From: UBA7867 sp964579205
Lineage (GTDB): Bacteria > Bacillota > Clostridia > Christensenellales > UBA1242
NCBI GenBank assembly: GCA_964579205.1
Contig: CAZOFH010000001.1
Span: 1-64,000, forward strand
DNA length: 64,000 nucleotides
Reading direction: 5' to 3'
Shown here: positions 1 to 7,204 of the stretch, one piece after another
Layout of the letters: every line of letters begins with the position of its first letter
Position numbering within the stretch: position 1 is the stretch's first letter
Translations under genes and position numbers: made by a program
Notes under the pieces: model-generated
Databases searched by the model: none
Seen by the model: only the letters and a program-made list of their open reading frames with translations
What the model was told of the DNA's origin: nothing

Positions 1-1
1 G

Positions 2-775
2 CCTGCCATTTCGCCACCATCCAAAACAGGGTACAATTTCTTGGGGTACTATACCGAGCAGTGGGGTGAAGGGCAAAAAATCTATAATGCAAATGGTACT
101 CCTGCCGTCTCTGCGTCTACATTTACCGAAGATGTGACGTTGTACGCCAACTGGTCGTGGCAGTGGTACGAGATGAAGACTGTGACGGGCAGCACCACGA
201 CCTACACCGTCGCCACCGATGCCGACAACAACCTCAAGAATGCGACTATGATGCTGGCGCCTGCGGCGGGGCATCGGATAACGGAATTTTCGTTTGACAA
301 CACAAATTGGGTAGTGATAGACAAGTGCGAGGGCACGCTCAAAAACACTACGGTTGCGCTGGATGTAAAGTATTACGCCAATGTCAACACCAATATAATT
401 TCGATAGAGTTTAGAGGGATTTTTTGCAGCGGCGCTGTGCCAATCTACCTCAAGACCGCTGCCGGTGCCTACAGCAATCTCAAGGCGGGCGGCGGCTCGG
501 TAAATGGCGTGGCTGTGCAAGCGACCCTAGGCGGCACTGCCTACATAGTGGGCGACAACCTCGAGGCTCTCGGTGACGACGACACAATCACGTGCGCGGC
601 TTTCGTCACTGTAGAGGGGTATGAGTTTTTGCACTGGGCTGACTCTAGCGGTGCTGTCTTGAGCACTAGAGAATCAGAGCGCTTTCTCAAATCCGCCGTG
701 ATGGACTCCACCATCACCGCCGTCTTTGCCCCTGTCAACTCAAGTAATGTCAATCTTGAGACGGATAATACATAA
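2..775 (+). CDS. InlB-repeat surface protein, 3' part only
   Basis: The frame is open to the left edge of the window, so only the C-terminal ~257 residues are present and the start lies outside. The first part reads as a Listeria-Bacteroides (InlB B) repeat: a GYNFLGYYTEQWGEG segment, then a conserved LYANW end. A second, more diverged copy near the C terminus contains GYEFLHW and ends in TAVF. Such repeats occur in secreted or cell-surface adhesin-like proteins of Firmicutes. The protein ends in NLETDNT, with no LPXTG motif, C-terminal membrane segment or positive tail, so this end shows no sortase anchor. A rho-independent terminator follows. The family call is good; the function is unknown. 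Confidence 0.75.
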   Translation, partial: PAISPPSKTGYNFLGYYTEQWGEGQKIYNANGTPAVSASTFTEDVTLYANWSWQWYEMKTVTGSTTTYTVATDADNNLKNATMMLAPAAGHRITEFSFDNTNWVVIDKCEGTLKNTTVALDVKYYANVNTNIISIEFRGIFCSGAVPIYLKTAAGAYSNLKAGGGSVNGVAVQATLGGTAYIVGDNLEALGDDDTITCAAFVTVEGYEFLHWADSSGAVLSTRESERFLKSAVMDSTITAVFAPVNSSNVNLETDNT

Positions 776-812
776 TAAAAAAGGATAGAGTAATCCGATA
801 AATAGAGAAACG

Positions 813-838
813 AAAAGACCCGCTGGGTCTTTTTTTGT
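813..838 (+). terminator. Rho-independent terminator of the InlB-repeat gene
   Basis: AAAGACCC, a 3-base loop, then GGGTCTTT running straight into a T tract, about 40 bases after the stop codon. Confidence 0.85.
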
Positions 839-847
839 TTTGGGTTC

Positions 848-1044
848 GGCACTGCGTGCCTCACAGATTCCACGGGTACTGTCGTACCCTCTGAATGACG
901 GTAGAAGGGATTATCTTTATTATATGGTGTGTGCTGACGCACCCACTATGCGCCTGTCGGCGCATTAGGCACTGGTGTGTCTGACGGCAAGCCGTTCGTA
1001 TGCGGGCGAAGCCCCACACACAACGGCAAGACGCCCTGCGGGGA
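848..1044. repeat. Cluster of short tight-loop hairpins (intergenic repeat)
   Basis: Six perfect small hairpins are packed into under 200 bases: GGCAC/GTGCC (848-860), GGGTAC/GTACCC (874-889), GTGC/GCAC (931-942), ATGCGCC/GGCGCAT (948-965), ACGG/CCGT (984-995) and GGGC/GCCC (1004-1014). Loops are 3-4 bases, and three read TGTC or TGAC. A weaker CCC/GGG pair follows near 1034. No convincing ORF fits. The 17-mer CACACAACGGCAAGACG at the right side recurs inverted at 63374-63390, and CCTCTGAATGAC (888-899) recurs inverted at the right window edge. This suggests a family of dispersed non-coding repeats in this genome. Confidence 0.6.
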
Positions 1045-1144
1045 GGCCTATGCTTACAGTAATTATGATAAATGGCTGCTGTCTATCTTGAGGGGGCAAA
1101 TAGAAACAAAAAAACGAGCCCTGTTGGACTCGTAGTAGACTAAG

Positions 1145-1220
1145 TGGAGCGAGAGACGGGACTCGAACCCGCGACATTTACCTTGGCAAGGTAACGCTCT
1201 ACCAACTGAGCTACTCTCGC
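1145..1220 (-). tRNA. tRNA-Gly (GCC)
   Basis: A 76-base cloverleaf on the minus strand with a GCGAGAG acceptor stem, D-arm AGCTCAGTTGGTAGAGC, T-arm GGTTCGAGTCC and genome-encoded CCA. The anticodon loop TTGCCAA gives GCC. It lies 5 bases downstream of tRNA-Val in the same transcript. Confidence 0.97.
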
Positions 1221-1225
1221 AAAAG

Positions 1226-1301
1226 TGGTGGGAGCTATAGGGCTCGAACCTATGACCCTCTGCTTGTAAGGCAGATGCTCTACCAGCTGAGCTAAGCTCC
1301 C
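1226..1301 (-). tRNA. tRNA-Val (TAC)
   Basis: A 76-base cloverleaf with GGGAGCT acceptor stem, anticodon loop CTTACAA (anticodon TAC), T-arm GGTTCGAGCCC and encoded CCA. It is the first gene of the leftward Val-Gly pair. Confidence 0.97.
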
Positions 1302-1334
1302 ACATATTTGTGCTCTCTTGATGAGAACAATCAT

Positions 1335-1363
1335 ATTCTATCAAATATTTTCACAAAATGCAA
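1335..1363 (-). promoter_or_regulatory. SigA promoter of the tRNA-Val/Gly unit
   Basis: Reading leftward: TTGCAT, 17-base spacer, TAGAAT, about 33 bases before the mature tRNA-Val 5' end. The divergent tRNA-Cys/Leu promoter has almost the same boxes. The 140 bases between the two promoters are very A+T rich and hold no ORF. Confidence 0.75.
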
Positions 1364-1506
1364 GCGTTTTTCATAAAAAAATTAAAAAATTTTTGATTTT
1401 TTTTAGTTTTTCTTAATTTTTGACCATTTTTGCCCGCATTTTGAACCTATCATCAATCAAAAAACTGATTTTCAACAAATAAAATCAGAAAATTGTGATA
1501 AAATAC

Positions 1507-1535
1507 TTGCAAAATCTATTTTCATGTGATAGAAT
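1507..1535 (+). promoter_or_regulatory. SigA promoter of the tRNA-Cys/Leu unit
   Basis: TTGCAA, 17-base spacer, TAGAAT, ending 21 bases before the first base of mature tRNA-Cys. Confidence 0.75.
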
Positions 1536-1556
1536 AATTAAGCACATTTGTGGTGT

Positions 1557-1631
1557 GGTGCCATAGCCAAGTGGTAAGGCCAAGGTCTGCAAAACCTTTA
1601 TTCACCAGTTCAAATCTGGTTGGCACCTCCA
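1557..1631 (+). tRNA. tRNA-Cys (GCA)
   Basis: A 75-base cloverleaf with acceptor GGTGCCA pairing to TGGCACC, anticodon loop TCTGCAAAA (GCA), T-loop GTTCAAATC and encoded CCA. tRNA-Leu follows after 4 bases. Confidence 0.96.
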
Positions 1632-1635
1632 ATGA

Positions 1636-1721
1636 GCCGAAGTGGCGGAATGGCAGACGCAAGGGACTTAAAATCCCTCGGGGGCAACCCCGTGTCGGTT
1701 CGAGTCCGACCTTCGGCACCA
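1636..1721 (+). tRNA. tRNA-Leu (TAA)
   Basis: An 86-base class II tRNA with a long variable arm (CGGGGGCAACCCCG), acceptor GCCGAAG/CTTCGGC, anticodon loop CTTAAAA (TAA), T-loop GGTTCGAGTCC and encoded CCA. Confidence 0.97.
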
Positions 1722-1748
1722 ATTTTCTTTGGGCACAAAGCCCCCACA

Positions 1749-1776
1749 ATCCACTAGAACACCTAGTGGATTTTTG
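1749..1776 (+). terminator. Terminator of the tRNA-Cys/Leu unit
   Basis: ATCCACTAG, 5-base loop, CTAGTGGAT, then TTTTTG. The ~215 bases from here to the next gene show nothing else I can support. Confidence 0.85.
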
Positions 1777-1992
1777 TTTTGCTTGGCAAATATTGTCAAA
1801 AGAATTCTCGGCACATTATGTCACAATCTACAAAACAACCTCGCTTTTATAAATTGGGCTATATCTGCTTTTTAACTTGCGGGCTAACTTAAGCAAAGAA
1901 AATTCGTGAGCCTATGATTTCCCTTTATATTTTTTTGTCGCAGAATTAAAGAAAAAGGTGGGGCGAGATAGTACTTTTTACCGCGCGCTCAA

Positions 1993-2733
1993 TCAATCGA
2001 CCGTTACTTCAAAAGTGACGGTTTTTTGAGTATTGGCGTCTATAGTGTCGAGCGAAAAGCCGGTTTGGGGGTGATAATCGGGATACGGGACGTCATCTAT
2101 GGTGACGCTTTGAGGGATAAAGGTGGTGCCCGATGGGATATTGTCCTGAAAAAACACATTTGTATCGTTTAGGTTGCCTGTATTCTTGACCACGCTCTGA
2201 AATTTGAGTCTTTGCCCTCGTATGACGGCGGACTTGTCTGAAGTCTTGGCTATAGAGATTATGCCGTGAGGGATGTCGATAGCGATAGTGTTTGAATCCT
2301 GCGAATAGGCGAGCCTGCCGACATTGTATGTCATATTTGAGGTTAGTCGTACTGCGGTGACATCGTCAGGGACGGGAGAGTCAATCTTTAGGTTGTAGGT
2401 GACAGTTTCGCTATTGCCGCTAGGGATGATGACATTTAGGCTAAATCCGTTGATTGGGTTGGCATATGGGTAAGAAACGCCGCCTATGACTACCGAACTG
2501 GATACAAAACTGCCGCCCTCAGTAATGGTGTCGGTAATAATTACATTGCTAATCTCGTAGCCGCATTCATTGTTTACGGTAATTGTTTGGTTGATGATAT
2601 CACCCTCGTTGGCAGTTTCTTTGGCGGTAGTGCGGACAATGGTGACTCCGTCCAGTCCTGCTCGAGCGGCAGCGCTACTGGTATTGTATACGCTAGGGGT
2701 GGTGGTAGTAGAATTGAGAGTGTCGTCTTGCAT
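1993..2733 (-). CDS. DUF11-repeat protein without a signal peptide
   Basis: The 246-residue protein starts at the ATG at 2733, behind GAGGAAATT; an upstream in-frame extension looks non-coding. After a Ser/Thr-rich N terminus come two DUF11-type beta-sandwich repeats (about residues 30-135 and 140-246). Each carries the family pattern: a TxxANEGD/RGQ strand start, an N-x-G or NNECGYEISNV strand, a DTI/DNIP segment, GGSF or GTTF with SVxIxGV, and a final TVTY/TVTF strand. DUF11 domains are usually found in secreted surface proteins, yet no signal peptide, transmembrane segment or anchor is visible here. A spore-surface role is a guess from the sporulation genes nearby and a weak SigK-like sequence upstream (CATATTATG on the minus strand, 2760-2768). 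It is transcribed away from the PAP2 gene. Confidence 0.7.
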   Translation of the reverse strand: MQDDTLNSTTTTPSVYNTSSAAARAGLDGVTIVRTTAKETANEGDIINQTITVNNECGYEISNVIITDTITEGGSFVSSSVVIGGVSYPYANPINGFSLNVIIPSGNSETVTYNLKIDSPVPDDVTAVRLTSNMTYNVGRLAYSQDSNTIAIDIPHGIISIAKTSDKSAVIRGQRLKFQSVVKNTGNLNDTNVFFQDNIPSGTTFIPQSVTIDDVPYPDYHPQTGFSLDTIDANTQKTVTFEVTVD

Positions 2734-2873
2734 AATTTCCTCATTATATATTATCACTTCATAATATGAAAGTGGCGATATTTTTGTGTAAAGTGTCGTT
2801 GTCTGCCTCAGGAATAGGTGTCGCGCGAGGAAAGGGAAATGATATACAATTTTACAAAATATGTCTACTTTTG

Positions 2874-2902
2874 TTGGTAAAAACAAAGTAATGTGGTATA
2901 CT
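2874..2902 (+). promoter_or_regulatory. SigA promoter of the PAP2 phosphatase gene
   Basis: TTGGTA, 17-base spacer, TATACT, with an AGGAG ribosome site 18 bases downstream. Confidence 0.7.
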
Positions 2903-2930
2903 AGTATTGACAAAAACATAGGAGAAAGTG

Positions 2931-3635
2931 GTGAGTAAAAAGTCTTGGATAATACTTTGGGCTGGGCTCGGGGCGAGTTTGGCTGCTTTTTTGGTCGTTT
3001 TGTTTTGCGTAGTAGGTAATCACCTCGCGCCTCTCGGCATAGATACCGCTATCGCTAATTGGGCGTATTCCGTTCGAGGAGAAAAGGGCGGGGCGGTGTA
3101 TTGGTTTTTTAGGCTAATTACCGAGTTTGGCTATACATATTTTATTATTCTTATTATATTAATAATGGGGATTATTTGGAAATTCAAGAGCAGGGCATGG
3201 TTTTTCGCAGGGACGATTTTGTGCTCGTGGATTTTGCAAAAAATCATCAAATTCATCATTGACCGTCCGCGCCCTGATGAAGCACTGTGGTGGATGAGCG
3301 AGGGGTCATCTAGTTTCCCTAGCGGGCATTCCATTTGCGTAGCGTGCGTATTCATCCTATTATGCTATTTTATCTGCACTTCGCCCGCGGTCAAATCTTG
3401 GGTAAAATATCTAGTCTGCACCCTTTCAGCGGCTATAATGTTTTTGGTGCCGCTGAGTAGGATAATACTAGGGGTGCATTACTTTACCGATGTGCTGGGA
3501 GGATTATTCTTTGGTACATTTGTGGCGATACTAGGCATAATGTGCTACAACTGGTACATTGATCGCAAGAATAAAAAGGCATCGGCTGCTATACCGTCTT
3601 CGAACATCAAAGATAACAAAATGAGCGGCGAATAG
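2931..3635 (+). CDS. PAP2-family membrane phosphatase
   Basis: The ~234-residue integral membrane protein has all three motifs of the PAP2 acid phosphatase superfamily: KFIIDRPRP (about 107-115), PSGH (about 130-133) and SRIILGVHYFTD (about 172-183). Members remove phosphate from isoprenyl or glycerolipid phosphates at the membrane, for example undecaprenyl pyrophosphate or phosphatidylglycerophosphate; the substrate cannot be read here. About six hydrophobic segments are visible. Two GTG codons are adjacent (2928 and 2931); I prefer the second because it sits 6 bases from AGGAG. The C-terminal tail is hydrophilic and Lys/Ser rich. The gene has its own promoter and terminator, so it appears monocistronic. 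Confidence 0.88.
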   Translation: MSKKSWIILWAGLGASLAAFLVVLFCVVGNHLAPLGIDTAIANWAYSVRGEKGGAVYWFFRLITEFGYTYFIILIILIMGIIWKFKSRAWFFAGTILCSWILQKIIKFIIDRPRPDEALWWMSEGSSSFPSGHSICVACVFILLCYFICTSPAVKSWVKYLVCTLSAAIMFLVPLSRIILGVHYFTDVLGGLFFGTFVAILGIMCYNWYIDRKNKKASAAIPSSNIKDNKMSGE

Positions 3636-3644
3636 CCGGCAAAA

Positions 3645-3680
3645 CAAAAAAAGTTGGAGCAAAAGCCGACTTTTTTTGTT
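3645..3680 (+). terminator. Terminator after the PAP2 gene
   Basis: AAAAAGTTGG and CCGACTTTTT flank an 8-base loop, with one wobble pair, followed by a T run. Confidence 0.75.
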
Positions 3681-3725
3681 TAAGTTGGGCAATTTGTGGC
3701 AAAAATCTAGCCGAGAGGTGACAAT

Positions 3726-4739
3726 GTGCAGAATAGTAGCAAGCAAACGATATTTTTTACCCACCAGCCGCGAGTGTTGGGCAGTTATTCGCTAGTGGGA
3801 CCCAAAGAGGGGCAAGGGAATTTTGGCAAATATTTTCACGAAGTCCTAGAGGATGACGCTTTCGGCGAAAAAAGCTATGAAAAGGCGGAATTCAAGATGA
3901 TGCATCACGCTATTGCGGAGGCGCTTAATTCTGCCAAAATCGGCACAGAGGAGTTGAGCGCGCTATTTGCTGGAGACTTAATGAATCAAATCATCAGCAG
4001 TAGTTTTTCTGCTCGTGCGCTACAAGTCCCATATTTTGGGCTTTTTGGGGCGTGCAGCACTATGGCAGAATCGCTAATATTAGGGGCGTGTTTTGTGGAT
4101 GGTGGGTTTGGCGAAAAGGTGGCGTGTGCGACTGGTAGTCATTTCAGCAGTGCAGAAAAGCAATTTAGATATCCGCTCGAACTTGGTACTCAACGTCCAC
4201 CGACTTCGCAATGGACGGTGACAGGGATGGGATGCACTATCCTAGGCAAGGCAGACAAGGGCATCATCCTAGACTGTGGCACTATTGGTAAAGTAGTGGA
4301 TTGGGATGTGAGTGATGTCAATAATATGGGTGCCGCGATGGCGCCAGCGGCTGCCGAATTAATCAACGCGCATTTTATCGAGACTAACCGAAATCCGGAG
4401 TATTATGACTTGATTTTGACGGGTGATTTGGGCAAACTCGGCAGTGAAATTCTCATTGACCTACTGGAATACAAAGGCTGGCATATGGGCAACAATTATT
4501 GTGATTGTGGGCAAATGATGTTTGACAACACCCAAAAGACTTTTATGGGTGGTAGTGGATGCGGATGTGGAGCGAGCATACTCAATAGTTATGTATTTGA
4601 CCGAATGCAAAAAGGGGAACTAGGGCGTGTGCTCTTTGTTGCGACAGGGGCGCTAATGAGCACGCTATCTAGTCAGCAGGGCAACTCGATTCCTGCTATC
4701 GCTCACGCGGTATCATTCTGTAATAAGGAGGGGAAATAA
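3726..4739 (+). CDS. spoVAD: Stage V sporulation protein AD
   Basis: The 337-residue, full-length SpoVAD has a thiolase-like fold. Recognisable segments include YSLVGPKEGQGNFG near the N terminus, LFAGDLMNQI, FGLFGACSTMAESL, TGSHFSSAEKQFRYPLELG, RPPTSQWTVTGMG and a C-terminal GGSGCGCGASIL. SpoVAD is part of the SpoVA channel that moves dipicolinic acid into the forespore and releases it at germination. Start: GTG at 3726 behind GAGAGGTGA; the overlapping ATG at 3724 is in another frame. It overlaps spoVAE by one base (TAATG), implying coupled translation. The spoVAC partner, normally just upstream in Clostridia, is about 57 kb away in this window. Confidence 0.96.
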   Translation: MQNSSKQTIFFTHQPRVLGSYSLVGPKEGQGNFGKYFHEVLEDDAFGEKSYEKAEFKMMHHAIAEALNSAKIGTEELSALFAGDLMNQIISSSFSARALQVPYFGLFGACSTMAESLILGACFVDGGFGEKVACATGSHFSSAEKQFRYPLELGTQRPPTSQWTVTGMGCTILGKADKGIILDCGTIGKVVDWDVSDVNNMGAAMAPAAAELINAHFIETNRNPEYYDLILTGDLGKLGSEILIDLLEYKGWHMGNNYCDCGQMMFDNTQKTFMGGSGCGCGASILNSYVFDRMQKGELGRVLFVATGALMSTLSSQQGNSIPAIAHAVSFCNKEGK

Positions 4740-5104
4740 TGTTTGACCCAATGATGTATCTCAAGGTATTTTTGATAGGCGGAATGGTATGCTTGATAGG
4801 TCAAATCCTCATCATAACTACCAAAATGACTAGTGCTAGGATACTGGTCACCTTCCTAATACTGGGGGCGATTTTGGAGGCTAGTGGGGCATACAAATAT
4901 ATTTATGACTTTGCGAGTTCGGGTATCGCTATTCCGATAGTTGGCTTTGGGGCGAGCCTCGCCCGTGGGGCTATTGATGCGGGGCAAAGTATAGGGCTAA
5001 TCGGAGTATTCACGGGAGGGCTGACGGCGACTGCTGGAGGCTTGGCAATCGCGATATTTGCAGGCTTTTTGGTCGGACTGATATTCAATAGCAAGACAAA
5101 ATGA
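4739..5104 (+). CDS. spoVAE: Stage V sporulation protein AE
   Basis: The 121-residue hydrophobic protein matches SpoVAE(b): an N-terminal membrane helix, GQILI, TSARILVTFLILG, a GFGASLARGAID loop and a GLTATAGGLA-containing C-terminal helix. It is a membrane subunit of the dipicolinate channel. A strong AAGGAGGGG lies within the end of spoVAD, and the ATG overlaps the spoVAD stop. It is the last gene of the two-gene unit; a bidirectional terminator follows. Confidence 0.95.
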   Translation: MFDPMMYLKVFLIGGMVCLIGQILIITTKMTSARILVTFLILGAILEASGAYKYIYDFASSGIAIPIVGFGASLARGAIDAGQSIGLIGVFTGGLTATAGGLAIAIFAGFLVGLIFNSKTK

Positions 5105-5144
5105 TTGCTCTCAAATTGCGTATGACAACACTTATTATTTGAAC

Positions 5145-5174
5145 AAAAAAGTCGAGAATTTCTCGACTTTTTTG
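5145..5174. terminator. Bidirectional terminator between spoVAE and the GNAT gene
   Basis: AAAAAAGTCGAGAA and TTCTCGACTTTTTT form a perfect 14-bp stem. The A and T tracts let it serve both converging genes. Confidence 0.88.
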
Positions 5175-5203
5175 GCATAATTTTGACCACTGAAACAAAT
5201 ATT

Positions 5204-5677
5204 TTACTGCTTTATATGGATAGTCTCGGTGCAGCAAGAGTCGACCTTGGTGATTGATTTTTGCCTAGTTTCGGCAGTCTTTTCAAAGGCGCGACGGCTG
5301 TATTCATCTACCAGTACTGCCTTGAGCGACTCGGCATTTTGCTTTTCTAACTCTAGCACAGATAGCATATAGAGATTGGTAGCGATATGCTGCTTTTGAT
5401 ACTGTGGCGCGACCGCTATATAGTCGACATACATTTCATTCGCGTGGGCTTGTCTAATAGTGCCTTCGTAAAAATTCGCCTCAGGCAAAATATGGATAAA
5501 CCCCGCCAATTTGTGCCTGTCAAAACAGAGGATAGTCAGGTCGCCAGTCATAAATTCAATCTCGGTATTAGGCTTGCCAATAGCCTGCATTACTAGCCGA
5601 ATTTGGCGGCTAATATGCTGCTTGTCCGAATAGTTTAGCCCGCGTCTTTGTTCATCTGTCAATGTCACGTATCTCAT
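5204..5677 (-). CDS. GNAT-family N-acetyltransferase
   Basis: The 157-residue protein fits the GNAT fold: a central VDYIAVAPQYQKQHIATNLY segment resembles motif A, where acetyl-CoA binds (V at the strand end, then Q-K-Q-H-I-A in place of the usual Q/R-x-x-G-x-A). The Gly-to-His change in that loop is unusual. The start is the ATG at 5677, behind AAGGAGAGACT. The substrate is unknown. It is convergent with spoVAE and divergent from yunB. Confidence 0.7.
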   Translation of the reverse strand: MRYVTLTDEQRRGLNYSDKQHISRQIRLVMQAIGKPNTEIEFMTGDLTILCFDRHKLAGFIHILPEANFYEGTIRQAHANEMYVDYIAVAPQYQKQHIATNLYMLSVLELEKQNAESLKAVLVDEYSRRAFEKTAETRQKSITKVDSCCTETIHIKQ

Positions 5678-5812
5678 AGTCTCTCCTTGTGTTTTGCCTG
5701 TAAAAATGGCGTAGGTTCGCAAAAAGAAATATCACACCACTTTTGCTCGATTGGGACCAATTATATCACAAGATTTTGATTTTGTACACCCCCAAATTTA
5801 ATTTTGTCCAAA

Positions 5813-6520
5813 ATGAAACAAAACAGGTCAAATAGCATATACTCTATTATGCGGAAAAGTAGGAGAAGACATCTATCGCGCAAGGCAAAACTCGCGATTT
5901 TTTTGTCAGCATTATTTATGTTTTTGCTGTCAGTTTTTTTGTTTTTTAATCTATATATCAACCCAATAATTATTACGATTAGCGAGGCAAAAGTCCAGTC
6001 TATCACGGCGCAATCGGTCAGTAGTGCTATCCAAACTGTCATAAATACTGCCAATGTCTATGACGAATTGATAGAAATCAAGACTGATAGCGAGGGCAAA
6101 ATCACCGCTTTTCAAGTGCATTCTGTATTAATAAACAAACTCGCGCGCGAGGTGGGCAAAATTGCCCAGCAAAATCTGCAGTTAGCGGGGAGCGAAGGGG
6201 TCGATATCCCGATAGGTACTCTATCAGGTATCCCATTTTTGGTAGGGGTGGGACCTAGCATATATTTTAGAGTGCAGCCTATCGGCACACTCACTTCTTC
6301 CTTTTATTCAGAGTTTACTAGCGCTGGTATAAACCAGACCAATCACCGCATCTATATGACTATGCAGGCATCGGTGAGTATGGTGCTGCCTACCGCTAGT
6401 AGGACTATCCAGACTAGCACGCAGATACTTTTGTGTGAGTCGATTATTATAGGCACGGTGCCAGATACCTATCTAAACTCCACCAGCCTAGATGAGATGA
6501 TGAACCTAATCCCTGGTTGA
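5813..6520 (+). CDS. yunB: Sporulation protein YunB
   Basis: About 235 residues. It has a basic N terminus (RKSRRRHLSRKAK), one transmembrane helix (about 30-52), then an extracytoplasmic domain typical of YunB: YINPIIITISEAK, the IPIGTLSGIPFLVGVGP segment, a Y/F-R-V-Q-PIGT strand and the ending NSTSLDEMM. In Bacillus subtilis YunB is a SigE-controlled protein needed for normal sporulation; the biochemical role is unknown. The start is uncertain: ATG at 5813 has no clear ribosome site, and an in-frame ATG at 5850 would still keep the membrane anchor. Confidence 0.85.
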   Translation: MKQNRSNSIYSIMRKSRRRHLSRKAKLAIFLSALFMFLLSVFLFFNLYINPIIITISEAKVQSITAQSVSSAIQTVINTANVYDELIEIKTDSEGKITAFQVHSVLINKLAREVGKIAQQNLQLAGSEGVDIPIGTLSGIPFLVGVGPSIYFRVQPIGTLTSSFYSEFTSAGINQTNHRIYMTMQASVSMVLPTASRTIQTSTQILLCESIIIGTVPDTYLNSTSLDEMMNLIPG

Positions 6521-6569
6521 AGTGCTAAATAATTTTCCGTTCTTTGTCCGTTTATTTGTGTTTTTTCTA

Positions 6570-6598
6570 TTGACTTTTGCAATTTTATTGCATATAAT
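6570..6598 (+). promoter_or_regulatory. Strong SigA promoter with no ORF behind it
   Basis: TTGACT, 17-base spacer, TATAAT. The expected +1 is about 6605. No ORF with a ribosome site begins before a terminator-like hairpin about 50 bases on. Confidence 0.75.
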
Positions 6599-6604
6599 AA
6601 ATAT

Positions 6605-6664
6605 ATCAAGCAAAGAAATTTGCAGTCGCCCGAAAGGTCATCGTCCCTAAAGGGCTTTTTTTTT
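6605..6664 (+). ncRNA. Possible small RNA of about 60 nt
   Basis: This lies between the promoter at 6570-6598 and a nine-T tract. The 3' part can fold as CCC-TAAA-GGG, or as GCCC (6628-6631) with GGGC (6652-6655), directly before the T run. That is a plausible terminator, and the whole unit would be a ~60-nt transcript. I recognise no known RNA family. It could instead be an abandoned leader. Confidence 0.45.
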
Positions 6665-6680
6665 GTTTCATATATTTGCC

Positions 6681-6712
6681 AATAAAGAAATGATGTCGTT
6701 TCTTTATTTTTC
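6681..6712 (+). terminator. Second hairpin with T run downstream of the small-RNA unit
   Basis: AATAAAGAAA, 8-base loop, TTTCTTTATT, then TTTTCTT. It could back up termination before the pheS promoter. The remaining bases to 6898 show nothing I can assign. Confidence 0.55.
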
Positions 6713-6898
6713 TTGCCTATGCCTTGTACATTATCTATTGGTACATTTTTAATAAGTTTATGTGTAACATCCAAATTGTATGTAATGCCGTCAGGGCAAA
6801 TTTTGAACGCAAGATTATTATTTTGCTAACCGAAAAAGAACTAGCATACATAAAACCAAGCGGCCTAATCTATCGGGGAGGAAAGTAGACAAAATCTC

Positions 6899-6927
6899 TT
6901 GACAAATGCTAGCGCGTATAGTATAAT
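6899..6927 (+). promoter_or_regulatory. Consensus SigA promoter of the pheST operon
   Basis: TTGACA, 17-base spacer, TATAAT: a perfect match to consensus, just upstream of the T-box leader. Confidence 0.88.
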
Positions 6928-6933
6928 GAAATA

Positions 6934-7186
6934 TACAATTTAATATGATGCGTAGAAAAAGACTAGTAGACCCCTACAGGCATTTTACAGAGAGAGAGCG
7001 GTGGCTGAGATGCTCTCAGGATGCACGGAGCCGAATTCACTTTGGAGCACCACTGCAGAAATAATAGTAGGCAGTCGGCGTACCTGTTGCGTAAAACAGA
7101 GAGTGCTCTGCCATTCGGCAGGGAAATTAGGTGGTACCGCGGAGACTTTCGCCCTAAATATTGGGTGAGAGTCTTTCTTTTTGAAT
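6934..7186 (+). promoter_or_regulatory. T-box leader controlling pheST
   Basis: The T-box sequence AGGTGGTACCGCG is at 7129-7141. The specifier loop region reads CCGAATTCACTTTGG, with a TTC (Phe) specifier at 7036-7038, matching the downstream phenylalanyl-tRNA synthetase genes. A terminator stem, AGACTTTCGCCC (7143-7154) with GGGTGAGAGTCT (7163-7174), precedes a T-rich run. Uncharged tRNA-Phe should stabilise the antiterminator and permit read-through. Confidence 0.93.
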
Positions 7187-7204
7187 AAAAGGAGTAAGAT
7201 TATT

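Noticed and set aside
541..942. 133-codon ORF on the minus strand under the InlB-repeat gene
   Set aside because: Antisense to a clear coding frame and running through a terminator; composition is not protein-like.
1063..1344. ORFs across tRNA-Gly and tRNA-Val
   Set aside because: They lie inside unambiguous tRNA genes.
1550..1852. 100-codon ORF across tRNA-Cys and tRNA-Leu
   Set aside because: Covers two tRNAs and a terminator; no ribosome site.
5820..5850. SigE promoter GCATATACT inside the start of yunB
   Set aside because: It would place the start of transcription after the likely start codon; the -35 is not convincing.
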